DNA of 64,000 nt from an uncultured Oscillospiraceae bacterium (lineage in GTDB: Bacteria; Bacillota; Clostridia; Oscillospirales; Oscillospiraceae): NCBI GenBank assembly GCA_934659425.1, contig CAKUHU010000005.1, forward strand, positions 1 to 64,000, in the 5' to 3' direction. Made by a program: the position numbers and the translations under genes. This document shows, in pieces, positions 33,103 through 41,825 of this stretch (position 1 is its first letter; the number at the start of each line of letters is the position of its first letter). Under the pieces are notes generated by a model. It worked only from the letters and a program-made list of their open reading frames with translations, did not search any database and had not been told where the DNA came from.

Positions 33103-34165
33103 ATGAACGCTTTGCAGTTAGACAGCGTCATTCTGGCTGAAAACGGACGGGAAATAGTCATTTTAGATCAAACCCTGCTTCCTGGAGAAATCAAATCCCT
33201 CCGCCTATCCAAGGCGGAAGAAATCTGGGAGGCCATCTATTCCCTGCGGGTCCGGGGGGCTCCCGCCATCGGAGTGGCCGCCGCCTATGGGATCTATCTG
33301 GCCGCCGGGCAGTTGGATACAGACAGCATGGATGACTTCTGCGCCCATTTCCAAACGGAAAAGGCGTATTTGAACTCCGCCCGCCCCACCTCCGCCAACC
33401 TGTCCTGGGCCCTGTGCCGGATGGAGCGTGTCTTGGAGGAAAACCGGCATTTGACAGTGGAGCAGGTGAAGGAGCACCTCCGGCGAGAGGCCGATGCCAT
33501 ACGCTGTGAGGACATCGCCATCAGTCAGAGCATCGGCCGGCTGGGATTGGGCCTGCTCCGCCATGGGGACGGCATCTTGACCCACTGCAACGCTGGCACT
33601 CTGGCTACCGCCAAATACGGCACCGCCCTGGCCCCTATCTACACCGCCTTGGAAAATGGGCTGGACGGATCTGCGTGTGTTCTGTGATGAGACTCGTCCC
33701 CTCCTCCAGGGCGCCCGGCTCACCGCCTTTGAGATGCAGACCGCCGGGATAGACACCACCCTCATCTGCGACAAGATGGCCTCCATCACCATGGCCCGGG
33801 GCAAGATCGACATCGTCTTTGTGGGCTGTGACCGGGTGGCCGCCAACGGTGACTTTGCCAATAAAATCGGCACCAGCGGCGTGGCCATCCTGGCCAAATA
33901 CTACTCCATCCCCTTCTATGTCTGCGCCCCCTCCTCCACCATCGACTTGTCCATCTCCTCTGGGGACAAGATCGTCATTGAGGAGCGTCCCGCCAAGGAG
34001 GTCACACAGATGTGGTACAAGCAGCCCATGGCGCCCCAAGGCGTCAAAGTGAACAACCCGACTTTCGACATCACTGACCACACGCCGGTGACCGGCATCA
34101 TCACGGAAAAAGGGATCGCCTACCCGCCCTTTGACAGGGCTTTTCGGCAGCTGGGCATCCAATAA
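33103..34165 (+). pseudogene. mtnA: S-methyl-5-thioribose-1-phosphate isomerase, single-base frameshift
   Basis: Methionine salvage enzyme, about 353 residues when restored. The first frame gives SLRVRGAPAIGVAAAYG and [22 protein letters not shown]; after about 33660 the correct reading continues one base later with [31 protein letters not shown] and [17 protein letters not shown]. One surplus G in a GGG run before CTGG explains the break. Both catalytic Cys and Asp survive in the two parts. ATG 33103 was chosen for the family N-terminus. It could be a real mutation or a base-calling error. Confidence 0.87.
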
Positions 34166-34171
34166 GACATC

Positions 34172-34210
34172 AAAACGGGGCGGCAGGAAAAATCTGCCGC
34201 CCCGTTTTTT
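34172..34210 (+). terminator. Terminator after mtnA
   Basis: AACGGGGCGGCAG with its complement around GAAAAAT, then six T. Confidence 0.9.
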
Positions 34211-34315
34211 ATGCGGAGGTCATCCCTCTCTATTTTTCCCCAAACCTGCCGGAACAGAAAGTGCCTCCAGTCCGGCAGGGCCAGGGTATACACGATCCAG
34301 TGTCAAATCATCATA

Positions 34316-34761
34316 TCATTCCGGAAGCTTTGAGGGCTTGACGCTCCCCAGGGCATCGGCGATGGGATCCGCCCCCTCCGACACCCCCCTGCCCGTCAGC
34401 AGCAACCGGTGAGCCACCGTGTTCCGGAATATCTCCTTCACATTTTGGGACAGTACATAGTCCCGGCCCTGGACATAGACAGCCGCCTTTGACATGGCAG
34501 CCACCGTCACCAGTTCCTCCTCCATGGCCTCCAAAAGGGCTGACTGCATCCGGGAGGTGGCCCGGTTCAGCTCATCGGCCAGAAAGAGATTGCACAGCAG
34601 TGCCCCCGGCTGATACTCCATCTTCCCCATGTTCCGAGGGAGAAGCCCGTCAAGTCAAAAGATAATACACCAGACGCGAACTGCGCCCGCCGGAAGGTGA
34701 ACCCCAACGCCTTAGACGGGATGCGGTCCTTCCCCACCACCGCCTTGCCGGTCTCCGTCAA
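34316..34761 (-). pseudogene. MoxR-type AAA ATPase, decayed
   Basis: Two minus-strand pieces belong to one MoxR chaperone. Up to about 34640 one frame reads VGKDRIPSKALGFTFRRAQF and LSFDLTGFSL, a damaged Walker A and the following strand; one base is then lost and another frame continues with NMGKMEYQPGALLCNLFLADELNRATSR (Walker B). After MEEELVTVAAM the text jumps to C-terminal sequence (YVQGRDYVLSQNVKEIF), so about 100 residues are deleted. Non-functional. Between 34762 and 34857 I see nothing further. Confidence 0.8.
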
Positions 34762-34857
34762 TACTTACAGCGCCAGTTGTCCCGCCGCTTGCTCTTGTCT
34801 TCTCTTTCCGTGTCTTCTGTTCAAGGCGTACCTTTTTCTGCTTTTCTCCCTAAGCCG

Positions 34858-35637
34858 TCAAGCTTTTTCCCTTGCCCGTTGATAGATGATGCGCAGGCCA
34901 TCCAGTACCAGATCCTTATCCACCACTTGGATGAGGGAAGTGTTTTCCGCCACAATGGAGGCCAAGCCGCCGGTGGCCACCACCGGACAGTCCGGGGCCC
35001 CCAACTCCTCCTTCGCCAGCCGGATTAAATACTCCATTGAGCCGATGTAGCCCAGCACCACGCCGGCCTGGATATGCCCCACGGCGGTGGTGTTCAGCAC
35101 CTTCTCCGGCCGGACCAGCTCCACTCTGGGAAGGAGGGATGCCCGCTGGGTCAGGGCATCGGCGGACACCCGCAATCCGGTAGCGATACACCCCCCCATG
35201 TACTCCCCCTTTTCGTTCAGCGCGTCCAGGGTGGTGGCCGTCCCAAAATCCAGCACGATACACGGCACGCCGTATTTCTCTATGGCGGCGACACATGCCA
35301 CCGAGCGGTCGGGGCCCAGCCGCTCATCTCCCGGTACCCCCATGGCCAGCCCAGGCTCCACCCCTGCGTCAATAATCATGGGTGTCTTGCCAAAATACTT
35401 TTCCATGGCCCGGTTCAGCGTATACATCACCTGGGGCACCACCGAGGCAATGATAATGTCCTTCAACTCCTCCGGCTCCAGGTCAAAGCGCCGAAAATAC
35501 TCACAGGCAAAGAGGCCGATCTCATCCGCTGTCCGGTCTGAGTCGGTCTTGAGCCGAAAGGTGCCCTTCAGCGTCTCCCCATCGTAAATGCCAAAACAGA
35601 TATTGGTGTTCCCCACATCGATCGCCAACAGCATCAT
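34858..35637 (-). CDS. coaX: Type III pantothenate kinase
   Basis: First step of coenzyme A synthesis; 259 residues. DVGNTNICFGIYDG forms the first phosphate loop, PGDERLGPDRSVACVAA and VLDFGTATTLDAL carry the catalytic and substrate residues of CoaX. It needs a monovalent cation and resists feedback by CoA in characterised members. It precedes nothing functional downstream except the MoxR ruin, and follows the phosphodiesterase gene by seven bases. Confidence 0.95.
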   Translation of the reverse strand: MMLLAIDVGNTNICFGIYDGETLKGTFRLKTDSDRTADEIGLFACEYFRRFDLEPEELKDIIIASVVPQVMYTLNRAMEKYFGKTPMIIDAGVEPGLAMGVPGDERLGPDRSVACVAAIEKYGVPCIVLDFGTATTLDALNEKGEYMGGCIATGLRVSADALTQRASLLPRVELVRPEKVLNTTAVGHIQAGVVLGYIGSMEYLIRLAKEELGAPDCPVVATGGLASIVAENTSLIQVVDKDLVLDGLRIIYQRAREKA

Positions 35638-35644
35638 CTTTCCC

Positions 35645-36118
35645 TCACTTGACCACTGCCGTGCGGCAGTTTATTTTCTCCCCCGCGGTCTCTATGACAC
35701 CATAGGTGACCTGACGGGCGGCGCCTCCGATGGCACCGGGATTCATAACCCACAAATTGCCGTCCAACTGGCATAGGGGCTGGTGGGTGTGACCAAATAG
35801 CACCACATCCACCCCCCGAGTGCGGGCCTCCGAGGTCAGCAGCCCGATTCCCAACTTCACCCGGTAGGTGTGGCCATGGAGCATCCAGATCCGCCGCCCA
35901 CCAAAAAAGAGCTCCTTTTCCTCCGGAAAGCCGGAGCCAAAGCCGTCACAGTTGCCGCAAACCTGTTCTATCACCAGCTCGGGAAAGGCCTTTTGGAGTT
36001 CCTGCCCATCCCGAACCACATCCCCCAAATGGAGCACCCGGTCGGGGACCTCACGCTCCACCGCCTGCCGCATATAGTCCCAGCGGCCATGGGAATCTGA
36101 AAAAACCAACCATTTCAT
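35645..36118 (-). CDS. YfcE/MJ0936-type metallophosphodiesterase
   Basis: 157 residues. Metal ligands appear in VFSDSHGRWD, LHLGDVVRDG, QVCGNCDGFG, WMLHGHTYRVK and VVLFGHTHQP, the five motifs of the calcineurin-like fold. Relatives hydrolyse phosphodiester model compounds or cyclic dinucleotide-like substrates; the true substrate is unknown. It forms a two-gene unit with coaX. Confidence 0.9.
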   Translation of the reverse strand: MKWLVFSDSHGRWDYMRQAVEREVPDRVLHLGDVVRDGQELQKAFPELVIEQVCGNCDGFGSGFPEEKELFFGGRRIWMLHGHTYRVKLGIGLLTSEARTRGVDVVLFGHTHQPLCQLDGNLWVMNPGAIGGAARQVTYGVIETAGEKINCRTAVVK

Positions 36119-36194
36119 ATATTGTCACCTTCCCTGTTCCCACTCATATAATGAAGAGAAACCGCCTATATATTGATACATGGAGGGACCTGCT

Positions 36195-36473
36195 ATGAGC
36201 CAAACTGACCCCACCCTGGATGCCTTGAAGAAAGATCCCCAAGCCGCCCAACTGCTGAACGATCCCAAGGGCCTCAAGGCCCTGCTCTCCTCTCCCGAGA
36301 CCCAAAAACTGATGTCCCTTTTAAACCAGAGCTCTAAAGGCGGGCTCCAAGCCGCCGCTAAGGCCGCCGCCAAGGGCAAGCCGGAAGCCTTGATGGGCCT
36401 GCTCAGTCAGGTCATGGAAAATCCAGAGGGCGTCCAGGCGGTAGAGGGACTCAAAAAGAAAACCCAGAAATAG
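36195..36473 (+). CDS. Small helical protein, first of a three-gene unknown operon
   Basis: 92 residues, no signal peptide. It is rich in Leu, Lys and Ala with repeated short helices (DPQAAQLLNDPKGLKALLSS, SPETQKLMSLLNQSSKGG, PEALMGLLSQVME). ATG 36195 follows GGAGGG. The spacing to the next gene is 29 bases. Not recognised as a known family. The pattern of short amphipathic helices with D-P or S-P caps also occurs in the second gene, so the two products may interact. Confidence 0.75.
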   Translation: MSQTDPTLDALKKDPQAAQLLNDPKGLKALLSSPETQKLMSLLNQSSKGGLQAAAKAAAKGKPEALMGLLSQVMENPEGVQAVEGLKKKTQK

Positions 36474-36502
36474 CAGAAAGCCAAATGAGGAGGTGTGAGC
36501 CA

Positions 36503-36973
36503 GTGGCGGATTTCCAAGAACAACTGCAAGCCATTCTAAGTGATCCGGAAGCCATGGGGCAGATCACTTCCATCGCCCGTGCCCTCACCGGCAGCCCCTC
36601 CCAGGAGGCAGCTTCTCCTCCTCCCGAGCCGGAGGCCCAAGATGTGGATTTCGTGCCGGTGAACACGCCTCCTTCCGCCACTCCTCCCCAGGATGCCCAG
36701 ACCACCGGCACCCCCGATCTGTCTGCCCTGCTGGGCATGATGGGAAACGGAAGCATCCCTGAGCTGGACCCCAAGCTCATTCAGACCGCCCTGCGGGTCT
36801 ACGCCGAATATTCCGCCCAGGACAATGAGAAAGCCGCCCTGCTGTCCGCCCTGAAGCCATTTCTCCGCGCCGAACGGCTTGAGAAGATGGAAAAGGCGGA
36901 AAAAATCGCCCGGCTCTCCCGCCTTGTCCGGGTGGCTATCCAGCTTCTCAAGGAGGGGGATAAGAATGTATAA
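36503..36973 (+). CDS. Unknown protein, second of the three-gene operon
   Basis: 156 residues from GTG 36503, six bases after GAGGAGGTG. N-terminal helices (ADFQEQLQAILSDPEAMGQI) echo the first gene, then a Pro/Ala-rich linker (about 35-75), then a helical C-terminus with LIQTALRVYAEYSAQDNEKAALL and a basic end (RLEKMEKAEKIARLSRLVRVA). No family recognised. Its stop overlaps the start of the third gene by eight bases. Confidence 0.75.
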   Translation: MADFQEQLQAILSDPEAMGQITSIARALTGSPSQEAASPPPEPEAQDVDFVPVNTPPSATPPQDAQTTGTPDLSALLGMMGNGSIPELDPKLIQTALRVYAEYSAQDNEKAALLSALKPFLRAERLEKMEKAEKIARLSRLVRVAIQLLKEGDKNV

Positions 36974-37202
36974 CCCCTACCTGCCCCAGAGCTGGGAGGA
37001 GCCGGAGGAGGCCCCTGCCCCGCCGCCGGAGAATGCCCAGGCGGAAAAAAAGGGCCTTGCCGGACTTTGGAAAGGGCTCAAGCTGGAGGAGCTGGATACC
37101 GGAGATGTTCTCCTTCTGCTCATCCTCCTCTTCCTCTTTTTAGATGACCGGGAGGACAATTTGGAGCTTCTCATCACCTTAGGACTCATGCTCATTTTAT
37201 AA
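36966..37202 (+). CDS. Small membrane-anchored protein, third of the three-gene operon
   Basis: 78 residues. A polar Pro/Glu-rich N-terminus (MYNPYLPQSWEEPEEAPAP) is followed by an amphipathic stretch (LAGLWKGLKLEELDTGD) and two hydrophobic segments (VLLLLILLFLFL and LELLITLGLMLIL) split by DDREDN. Not recognised. Overlapping start and shared terminator show that it belongs with the two soluble helical proteins; it may tether them to the membrane, which is inference. Confidence 0.75.
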   Translation: MYNPYLPQSWEEPEEAPAPPPENAQAEKKGLAGLWKGLKLEELDTGDVLLLLILLFLFLDDREDNLELLITLGLMLIL

Positions 37203-37228
37203 AAAACGGGGCCCATGGCCCCGTTTTC
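37201..37228. terminator. Bidirectional terminator between convergent genes
   Basis: AACGGGGCC and GGCCCCGTT around CAT, with A and T runs on both sides. Confidence 0.85.
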
Positions 37229-37978
37229 CTATTCTTCTCCCGCCGCATGGAGCACAGTGCCGTCGGGGAGGGCAAAGGAAGCTGCGGAGGATACGGGAAT
37301 CTCCATGGCCGAGGCTGTCATGGAGTAGACCACAGTCCCCTCAGTCTCTGTCTCCGCCGCCACCAAAAGCCCGTTGTCCGCCGACACCCAATACCGTTCT
37401 ACCTGGTCCAGCTCGGGCACTGACACCTCCACATAGACGCAGGCCTGTCCGTTTTTCTCCTCATACCCGGCAGAGGTGATCGTGTCCACAGGCAGCTCCA
37501 GCACATCCTCATAAGTGGGGATGCGCTGACCCTCCACGTCCACGGAGGCACTGTCAGCCCGCCAGGAGACGGCGGTTCGGTCACCGGAATACCAGCGCCA
37601 CACGGTGCCATCTCCCACAATGGTGTGGACCGCCAGCCCGGAGGGCAGTATCATGTCGGCCCGGGTCCATCCCCCATCCACCCAGACCTGGGCGGTGGTG
37701 ACCGCCCCTTCCAACGTAGTGGTGACCGTGCGGGAATAGCTCTCCAGCCGGCTCAGTGCGGCGATGACATCCTGCACGGTGGAGGGAGTGACCTCTACCC
37801 GGGTCCCGCCTCCCGGTCCCAGCGTATCCTGCTGTCCCTGGTCAGTGGGGAGGGGCGTGGGCAAAACGATCTTCGCTGTCGGCCCGGTAAACAATGGCAG
37901 GCCAAAGCTGGAAAAAACAGCAATAACGATGACCACCGCTGTGAGAACGATGAGAATGTTACGGTTGCGGCGCTCCAC
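37229..37978 (-). CDS. Membrane-anchored exported protein of unknown function
   Basis: 249 residues. RRNRNILIVLTAVVIVIAVF is an uncleaved N-terminal anchor; a Pro/Thr linker leads to an extracellular domain of about 180 residues rich in beta strands (WVDGGWTRADMIL, VWRWYSGDRTAVSWRA, YWVSADNGLLVAAETE). The pattern resembles LolA/DUF4367-like or outer-lipoprotein-carrier folds that sense or carry lipids, but I am not sure. Single gene with a terminator behind it. Confidence 0.7.
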   Translation of the reverse strand: MERRNRNILIVLTAVVIVIAVFSSFGLPLFTGPTAKIVLPTPLPTDQGQQDTLGPGGGTRVEVTPSTVQDVIAALSRLESYSRTVTTTLEGAVTTAQVWVDGGWTRADMILPSGLAVHTIVGDGTVWRWYSGDRTAVSWRADSASVDVEGQRIPTYEDVLELPVDTITSAGYEEKNGQACVYVEVSVPELDQVERYWVSADNGLLVAAETETEGTVVYSMTASAMEIPVSSAASFALPDGTVLHAAGEE

Positions 37979-38011
37979 CTCTCCCCCCCCTTATGCTCAC
38001 TTTCAAAAAAC

Positions 38012-38262
38012 TTAGATGACCCACGCTTCACGAAACAGCACAGAATAGTCTGCTTCCAATTCCTGACAAAGCTGTTCATAGGCCTTGCGGGCTTTTTCCA
38101 AAAAGGCCGCTTGTTCTTCCTGGAGCCAAATCAACCCACTCGCTGGATCATCCCAATCCAAAGCCTCATCATGTTATGCACACAGACGATGGAACCATTC
38201 ACACAATCCTTGCGAAATGAACAGATCCTCAAGAGGATATACACCCCAAACTTCTGACAGTC
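38012..38262 (-). pseudogene. Unidentified protein remnant with in-frame stop
   Basis: One minus-strand frame gives about 80 protein-like codons: LSEVWGVYPLEDLF, then EWFHRLCA, a TAA at 38074-38076, then HDEALDWDDPASGLIW and QAAFLEKARKAYEQLCQEL, ending at 38012. Upstream the frame is blocked by TGA. Composition and acidic/aromatic content suggest a SMI1/KNR4-like or immunity-type protein, but I could not name it. It fills the gap between the anchored protein and wecB. Confidence 0.45.
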
Positions 38263-38349
38263 CGCTTCACTGCGGCACCAAACACAGCTGTCACAATGTC
38301 AAACATACATATATCTCAGTTCATGCATCGAAACATCTCCCAAGTTCTT

Positions 38350-39498
38350 TCACGCCCCAAACTCCTGGGGCGGCTCCGCCCGGAGGCCAAAGGTGTACTC
38401 AATGGCATCGGCGATGCGGCGGCAGGCATGGCCGTCGCCGTAGGGATTCACCGCATGGGCCATTGCCTCATAAGCCTCCCGGTCGGTGATCAGCCGTGCC
38501 CCCAGTGTGAAGATCTCCTCTTCCTCTGTTCCCGCCAGCTTGACAGTCCCCGCCGCCACAGCCTCAGGCCGCTCCGTCTCCTTCCGGAGGACCAGCACCG
38601 GCTTTCCCAGGGCAGGAGCCTCCTCCTGAAGTCCGCCGGAGTCCGTCATGACAAACCGGCACCGGGCCATCAGGTTGTGCATCTCCTCCACGTCCACTGG
38701 ATCAATGAGGTGGATGCGCTCGTGGCCGGACAGGTACTTCCCCGCCGCCTCCCGCACCACTGGGGACAGGTGAACTGGATAGACCAGCTCCACCTGGGGA
38801 TAGGCCTCCACCAGCCGGCGGAGGGCCGTCATGATATTTTTCATCGGTTGGCCATAATTCTCCCGACGATGGCAGGTCACAAGAATCACGGTCCTTCCCT
38901 CATAATCCAGGTCATTCAAAACTTTGCTGCTGAACTGGAAATGAGGTTGAACCGTGGTCTTCATCGCATCGATAACCGTGTTTCCCGTCAAGAATATTCC
39001 CTTTACAATTCCCTCCCGGCGCAGGTTCTCTCGGTTGGAAGCCGTCGGGCAGAAGTGGAGGTCTGCCAGGTCACCCACTAAAGTGCGGTTCATCTCTTCC
39101 GGAAAGGGGGCGTACTTGTCATAGGTCCGCAGGCCCGCCTCCACATGGCCCACCTGGATCTGCCCGTAAAAGGCGGCCAGAGCCGCCGAAAAAGCGGTGG
39201 ATGTATCCCCATGGACCAGCACCAAGTCGGGTCTGGCTTCGGCAAACACCTTTTCCAGCCCCAGCAGGCACTTCGTGGTAATCGTAGACAAGGTCTGTCC
39301 CGGCTCCATGATATCGAGGTCAAAATCAGGGGCGATCTGAAAGATCTCCAATACACTGTCCAGCATTTGGCGGTGCTGCGCAGTGACGCAGCACAGGCTC
39401 TCCAGCCCTTGTCGCTGCGCCAGCGTCTTCACCAGCGGTGCCATTTTGATGGCCTCCGGCCTGGTGCCGAAAATGGACATGACACGAATGGCTTTCAT
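38350..39498 (-). CDS. wecB: UDP-N-acetylglucosamine 2-epimerase, non-hydrolysing
   Basis: 382 residues interconverting UDP-GlcNAc and UDP-ManNAc. SIFGTRPEAIKMAPLV opens the protein; VHGDTSTAFSAALAAFY, HVEAGLRT and the C-terminal DSGGLQEEAPALGKPVLVLR, ETERPEA are family motifs. It overlaps the upstream transferase gene by four bases, so both make linkage-unit or surface polysaccharide precursors together. Confidence 0.95.
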   Translation of the reverse strand: MKAIRVMSIFGTRPEAIKMAPLVKTLAQRQGLESLCCVTAQHRQMLDSVLEIFQIAPDFDLDIMEPGQTLSTITTKCLLGLEKVFAEARPDLVLVHGDTSTAFSAALAAFYGQIQVGHVEAGLRTYDKYAPFPEEMNRTLVGDLADLHFCPTASNRENLRREGIVKGIFLTGNTVIDAMKTTVQPHFQFSSKVLNDLDYEGRTVILVTCHRRENYGQPMKNIMTALRRLVEAYPQVELVYPVHLSPVVREAAGKYLSGHERIHLIDPVDVEEMHNLMARCRFVMTDSGGLQEEAPALGKPVLVLRKETERPEAVAAGTVKLAGTEEEEIFTLGARLITDREAYEAMAHAVNPYGDGHACRRIADAIEYTFGLRAEPPQEFGA

Positions 39499-40580
39499 TT
39501 TTGCTCCTCTCCCTCCTCTTCTCCCTGCTCCCGGCGGGAGTGATGGGTACCCCGGAAAACACTGAGGGCCACTACCCCGGCCACGCAGAAGGCCATCAAA
39601 AGCAGCATGGCTTTCACCGCCCCACTGGTGGTGAGCACCACGGCGCTGAGGCCCAGGATAGCAGTGATGACATAGAGCACTGCTACCGCCTGCTTTTGGG
39701 AGAAGCCCATGTCGATGAGCCGGTGATGGACGTGGCTCCGATCGGCGTGCATGGGGCTTTGGCCGTGGGCGATCCGACGGATGAAGGCAAAGCAGGTGTC
39801 AAAGATGGGCAGGCCGAACAGGAGGAAGGGCACCACAAAGGAGATTAGAGTATACATCTTGAACAAGCCCTGGATGGAGATGACCGCCAGGACATACCCT
39901 AAAAAGGTGGAGCCGGTATCCCCCATAAAAATTTTGGCCGGGTTCATGTTGTATGGCAGGAAACCCAGGCACCCGCCGGCCAGCGCCGCCACCAGCAGGG
40001 CCACCGAGGGCTCCCCCACCAGCAAAGCGATGACCAGCAGGGTCAGTGAGCTGATCGAAGTGACCCCGCAGGCCAGGCCATCCAGCCCGTCGATCAGATT
40101 GACGGCGTTGGTCATGGCCACAATCCACAGCACGCTCACCGGGATGGCCAGCCATCCCAGGTGCCAATATAGGTCGGAGGAAAAAATATTGGGGTTGGAC
40201 AAATCGGTGATGAGGTTCCCCTCCAGCGCAGACACAAGCGCGGCAATAATCTGCACCACCAGCTTCAGCTTGGCGGACAGGGCGTAAATATCATCGAAAA
40301 TGCCCAGCACAACGATGATGACCGCCCCCAAGAGCATCCCCCGGCACTGCTCGTTCAGCGGCACAAAAATCAAGGTACTCAGCAAAAAGCCGAAAAAAAT
40401 GGCCAGGCCGCCCATCCGGGGGATGGGGCGGGTGTGCATCCTTCGGCCGTCCTTGGGCACGTCCACCGCCCCCATTTTCACCGCCAAATTCCGCACCACG
40501 GGGGTGAGGATGAGGGCAATAAGGAAGGAGACGCCCAGGGCAGCGGCCACCTGGCCGATCAATTCCAACGAGATAGGCAT
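39495..40580 (-). CDS. Polyprenyl-phosphate GlcNAc-1-phosphate transferase (TagO/WecA/MraY superfamily)
   Basis: 361 residues, about ten to eleven membrane helices. DVPKDGRRMHTRPIPRMGG, the Asp pair in GIFDDIYALSAKLKL, NAVNLIDGLDGLA, and MGDTGSTFLGY are the catalytic loops, and HADRSHVHHRLIDMGFSQ is the HAD/H motif of the TagO/WecA branch rather than MraY. It would start teichoic acid or other undecaprenyl-linked glycan synthesis. Pairing with wecB supports that. Confidence 0.92.
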   Translation of the reverse strand: MPISLELIGQVAAALGVSFLIALILTPVVRNLAVKMGAVDVPKDGRRMHTRPIPRMGGLAIFFGFLLSTLIFVPLNEQCRGMLLGAVIIVVLGIFDDIYALSAKLKLVVQIIAALVSALEGNLITDLSNPNIFSSDLYWHLGWLAIPVSVLWIVAMTNAVNLIDGLDGLACGVTSISSLTLLVIALLVGEPSVALLVAALAGGCLGFLPYNMNPAKIFMGDTGSTFLGYVLAVISIQGLFKMYTLISFVVPFLLFGLPIFDTCFAFIRRIAHGQSPMHADRSHVHHRLIDMGFSQKQAVAVLYVITAILGLSAVVLTTSGAVKAMLLLMAFCVAGVVALSVFRGTHHSRREQGEEEGEEQK

Positions 40581-40675
40581 GACAACTGGCTCCTTTGCCG
40601 GCAGTCGCCGGAGGATTTCTTTCTCTGCAGCAGGCCCCTTTCAGCCCCTCCTTTGCGGGAAGGACCGCTTGCAAA

Positions 40676-41677
40676 TCATCGCGGCAAAAAGCCCACTTTC
40701 TTGTATACCTTCCGCAAGGTCTTGCCCGCCACATAGGCGGCCCGCTCTGCTCCGGCGCGATAGACGCTCTCCAGATAAGCCTTGTCACTGAGCAGGCGTT
40801 CTGTCTCCTCCCGGATGGGGCGCAGCAACTCCACCACTGCCTCGCCCACGGCGGGTTTAAACACGCCGTAACCCCGGCCGTCAAACTCCCGCTCGATCTC
40901 CTCATAGCTCTTCCCGGTGATGGCGGCATAGATGTTCATCAGGTTGGACACCCCGGGCTTGGCAGCCGGATCATAGCGGACCCAGCGCTCGGTGTCAGAG
41001 TCGGTAACAGCTCGCTTAAACTTCCGCATGATGTCCTCCGGCTTTTCCATTAGGAACACACAGCCCTCAGGGACAGATTTGCTCATTTTGCTCCCCGGGT
41101 CGCTCAGCCCCATCACCCGGGCCCCCGCCTTGGGAATATAGGGCTCAGGCACCTTAAAGACATCTCCGTAGATGCGGTTGAAGCGGTTGGCCACATCCCG
41201 GCAGATCTCCACATGCTGCTTCTGATCCTCTCCCACCGGCACATAGTCCGGCTGGTAGAGCAGGATATCCGCCGCCATCAGGCAGGGATAGGTAAACAGG
41301 CCGGCGTTGATATTCTCCGCATTTTTGGCCGATTTGTCCTTGAACTGGGTCATGCGGGAGAGCTCCCCGAACATGGTGTAGCACTCCAGCACCCAGCCCA
41401 GCTCCGCGTGGGCGGGCACATGGCTCTGGACAAAGATCGTGTTCTTCTCCGGGTCCAGGCCGCAGGCGATGTAGGCCGCGATCTGGGTCAGGGTACGCCG
41501 CCGCAGGTCGGCAGGATTCTGCCGCACCGTGATGGTATGCATGTCCGCCATGAACCAATAGCACTCAAACTGCTCCGACAGCTCCGCCCAATTCTTAATG
41601 GCCCCCAAATAGTTGCCCAGATGCAGATCCCCACTGGGCTGAATCCCGGAAAGCAGGACCTTCTTTTCATTCTCCAT
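40676..41677 (-). CDS. trpS: Tryptophanyl-tRNA synthetase
   Basis: Class Ic enzyme of 333 residues. PSGDLHLGNYLGAIKNW contains the HIGH-like site and GSKMSKSVPEG the KMSKS loop. Standard length. The promoter (TTGTCA, 17 bases, TATGAT) overlaps the divergent gltX promoter. No T-box leader is visible, unlike trpB. Confidence 0.96.
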   Translation of the reverse strand: MENEKKVLLSGIQPSGDLHLGNYLGAIKNWAELSEQFECYWFMADMHTITVRQNPADLRRRTLTQIAAYIACGLDPEKNTIFVQSHVPAHAELGWVLECYTMFGELSRMTQFKDKSAKNAENINAGLFTYPCLMAADILLYQPDYVPVGEDQKQHVEICRDVANRFNRIYGDVFKVPEPYIPKAGARVMGLSDPGSKMSKSVPEGCVFLMEKPEDIMRKFKRAVTDSDTERWVRYDPAAKPGVSNLMNIYAAITGKSYEEIEREFDGRGYGVFKPAVGEAVVELLRPIREETERLLSDKAYLESVYRAGAERAAYVAGKTLRKVYKKVGFLPR

Positions 41678-41739
41678 ATGTCAACCACCTTTTATGGGAA
41701 AACTTTTTATAAGATACGTATGGCAGCCCATACAAAAGA

Positions 41740-41790
41740 ATCATACCATATTTTCCACCGCTTGACAAGTTCTTCCCCGGCCGATAAAAT
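41740..41790. promoter_or_regulatory. Back-to-back promoters of trpS and gltX with overlapping -35 boxes
   Basis: Plus strand: TTGACA (41762-41767), 17 bases, TAAAAT (41785-41790) for gltX. Minus strand: TTGTCA (41763-41768), 17 bases, TATGAT (41740-41745) for trpS. The two -35 hexamers share five bases, so RNA polymerase could occupy only one at a time. Confidence 0.8.
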
Positions 41791-41825
41791 AGGAGAAAAG
41801 CTCACTTATTTGGGAGGCATCTGTC

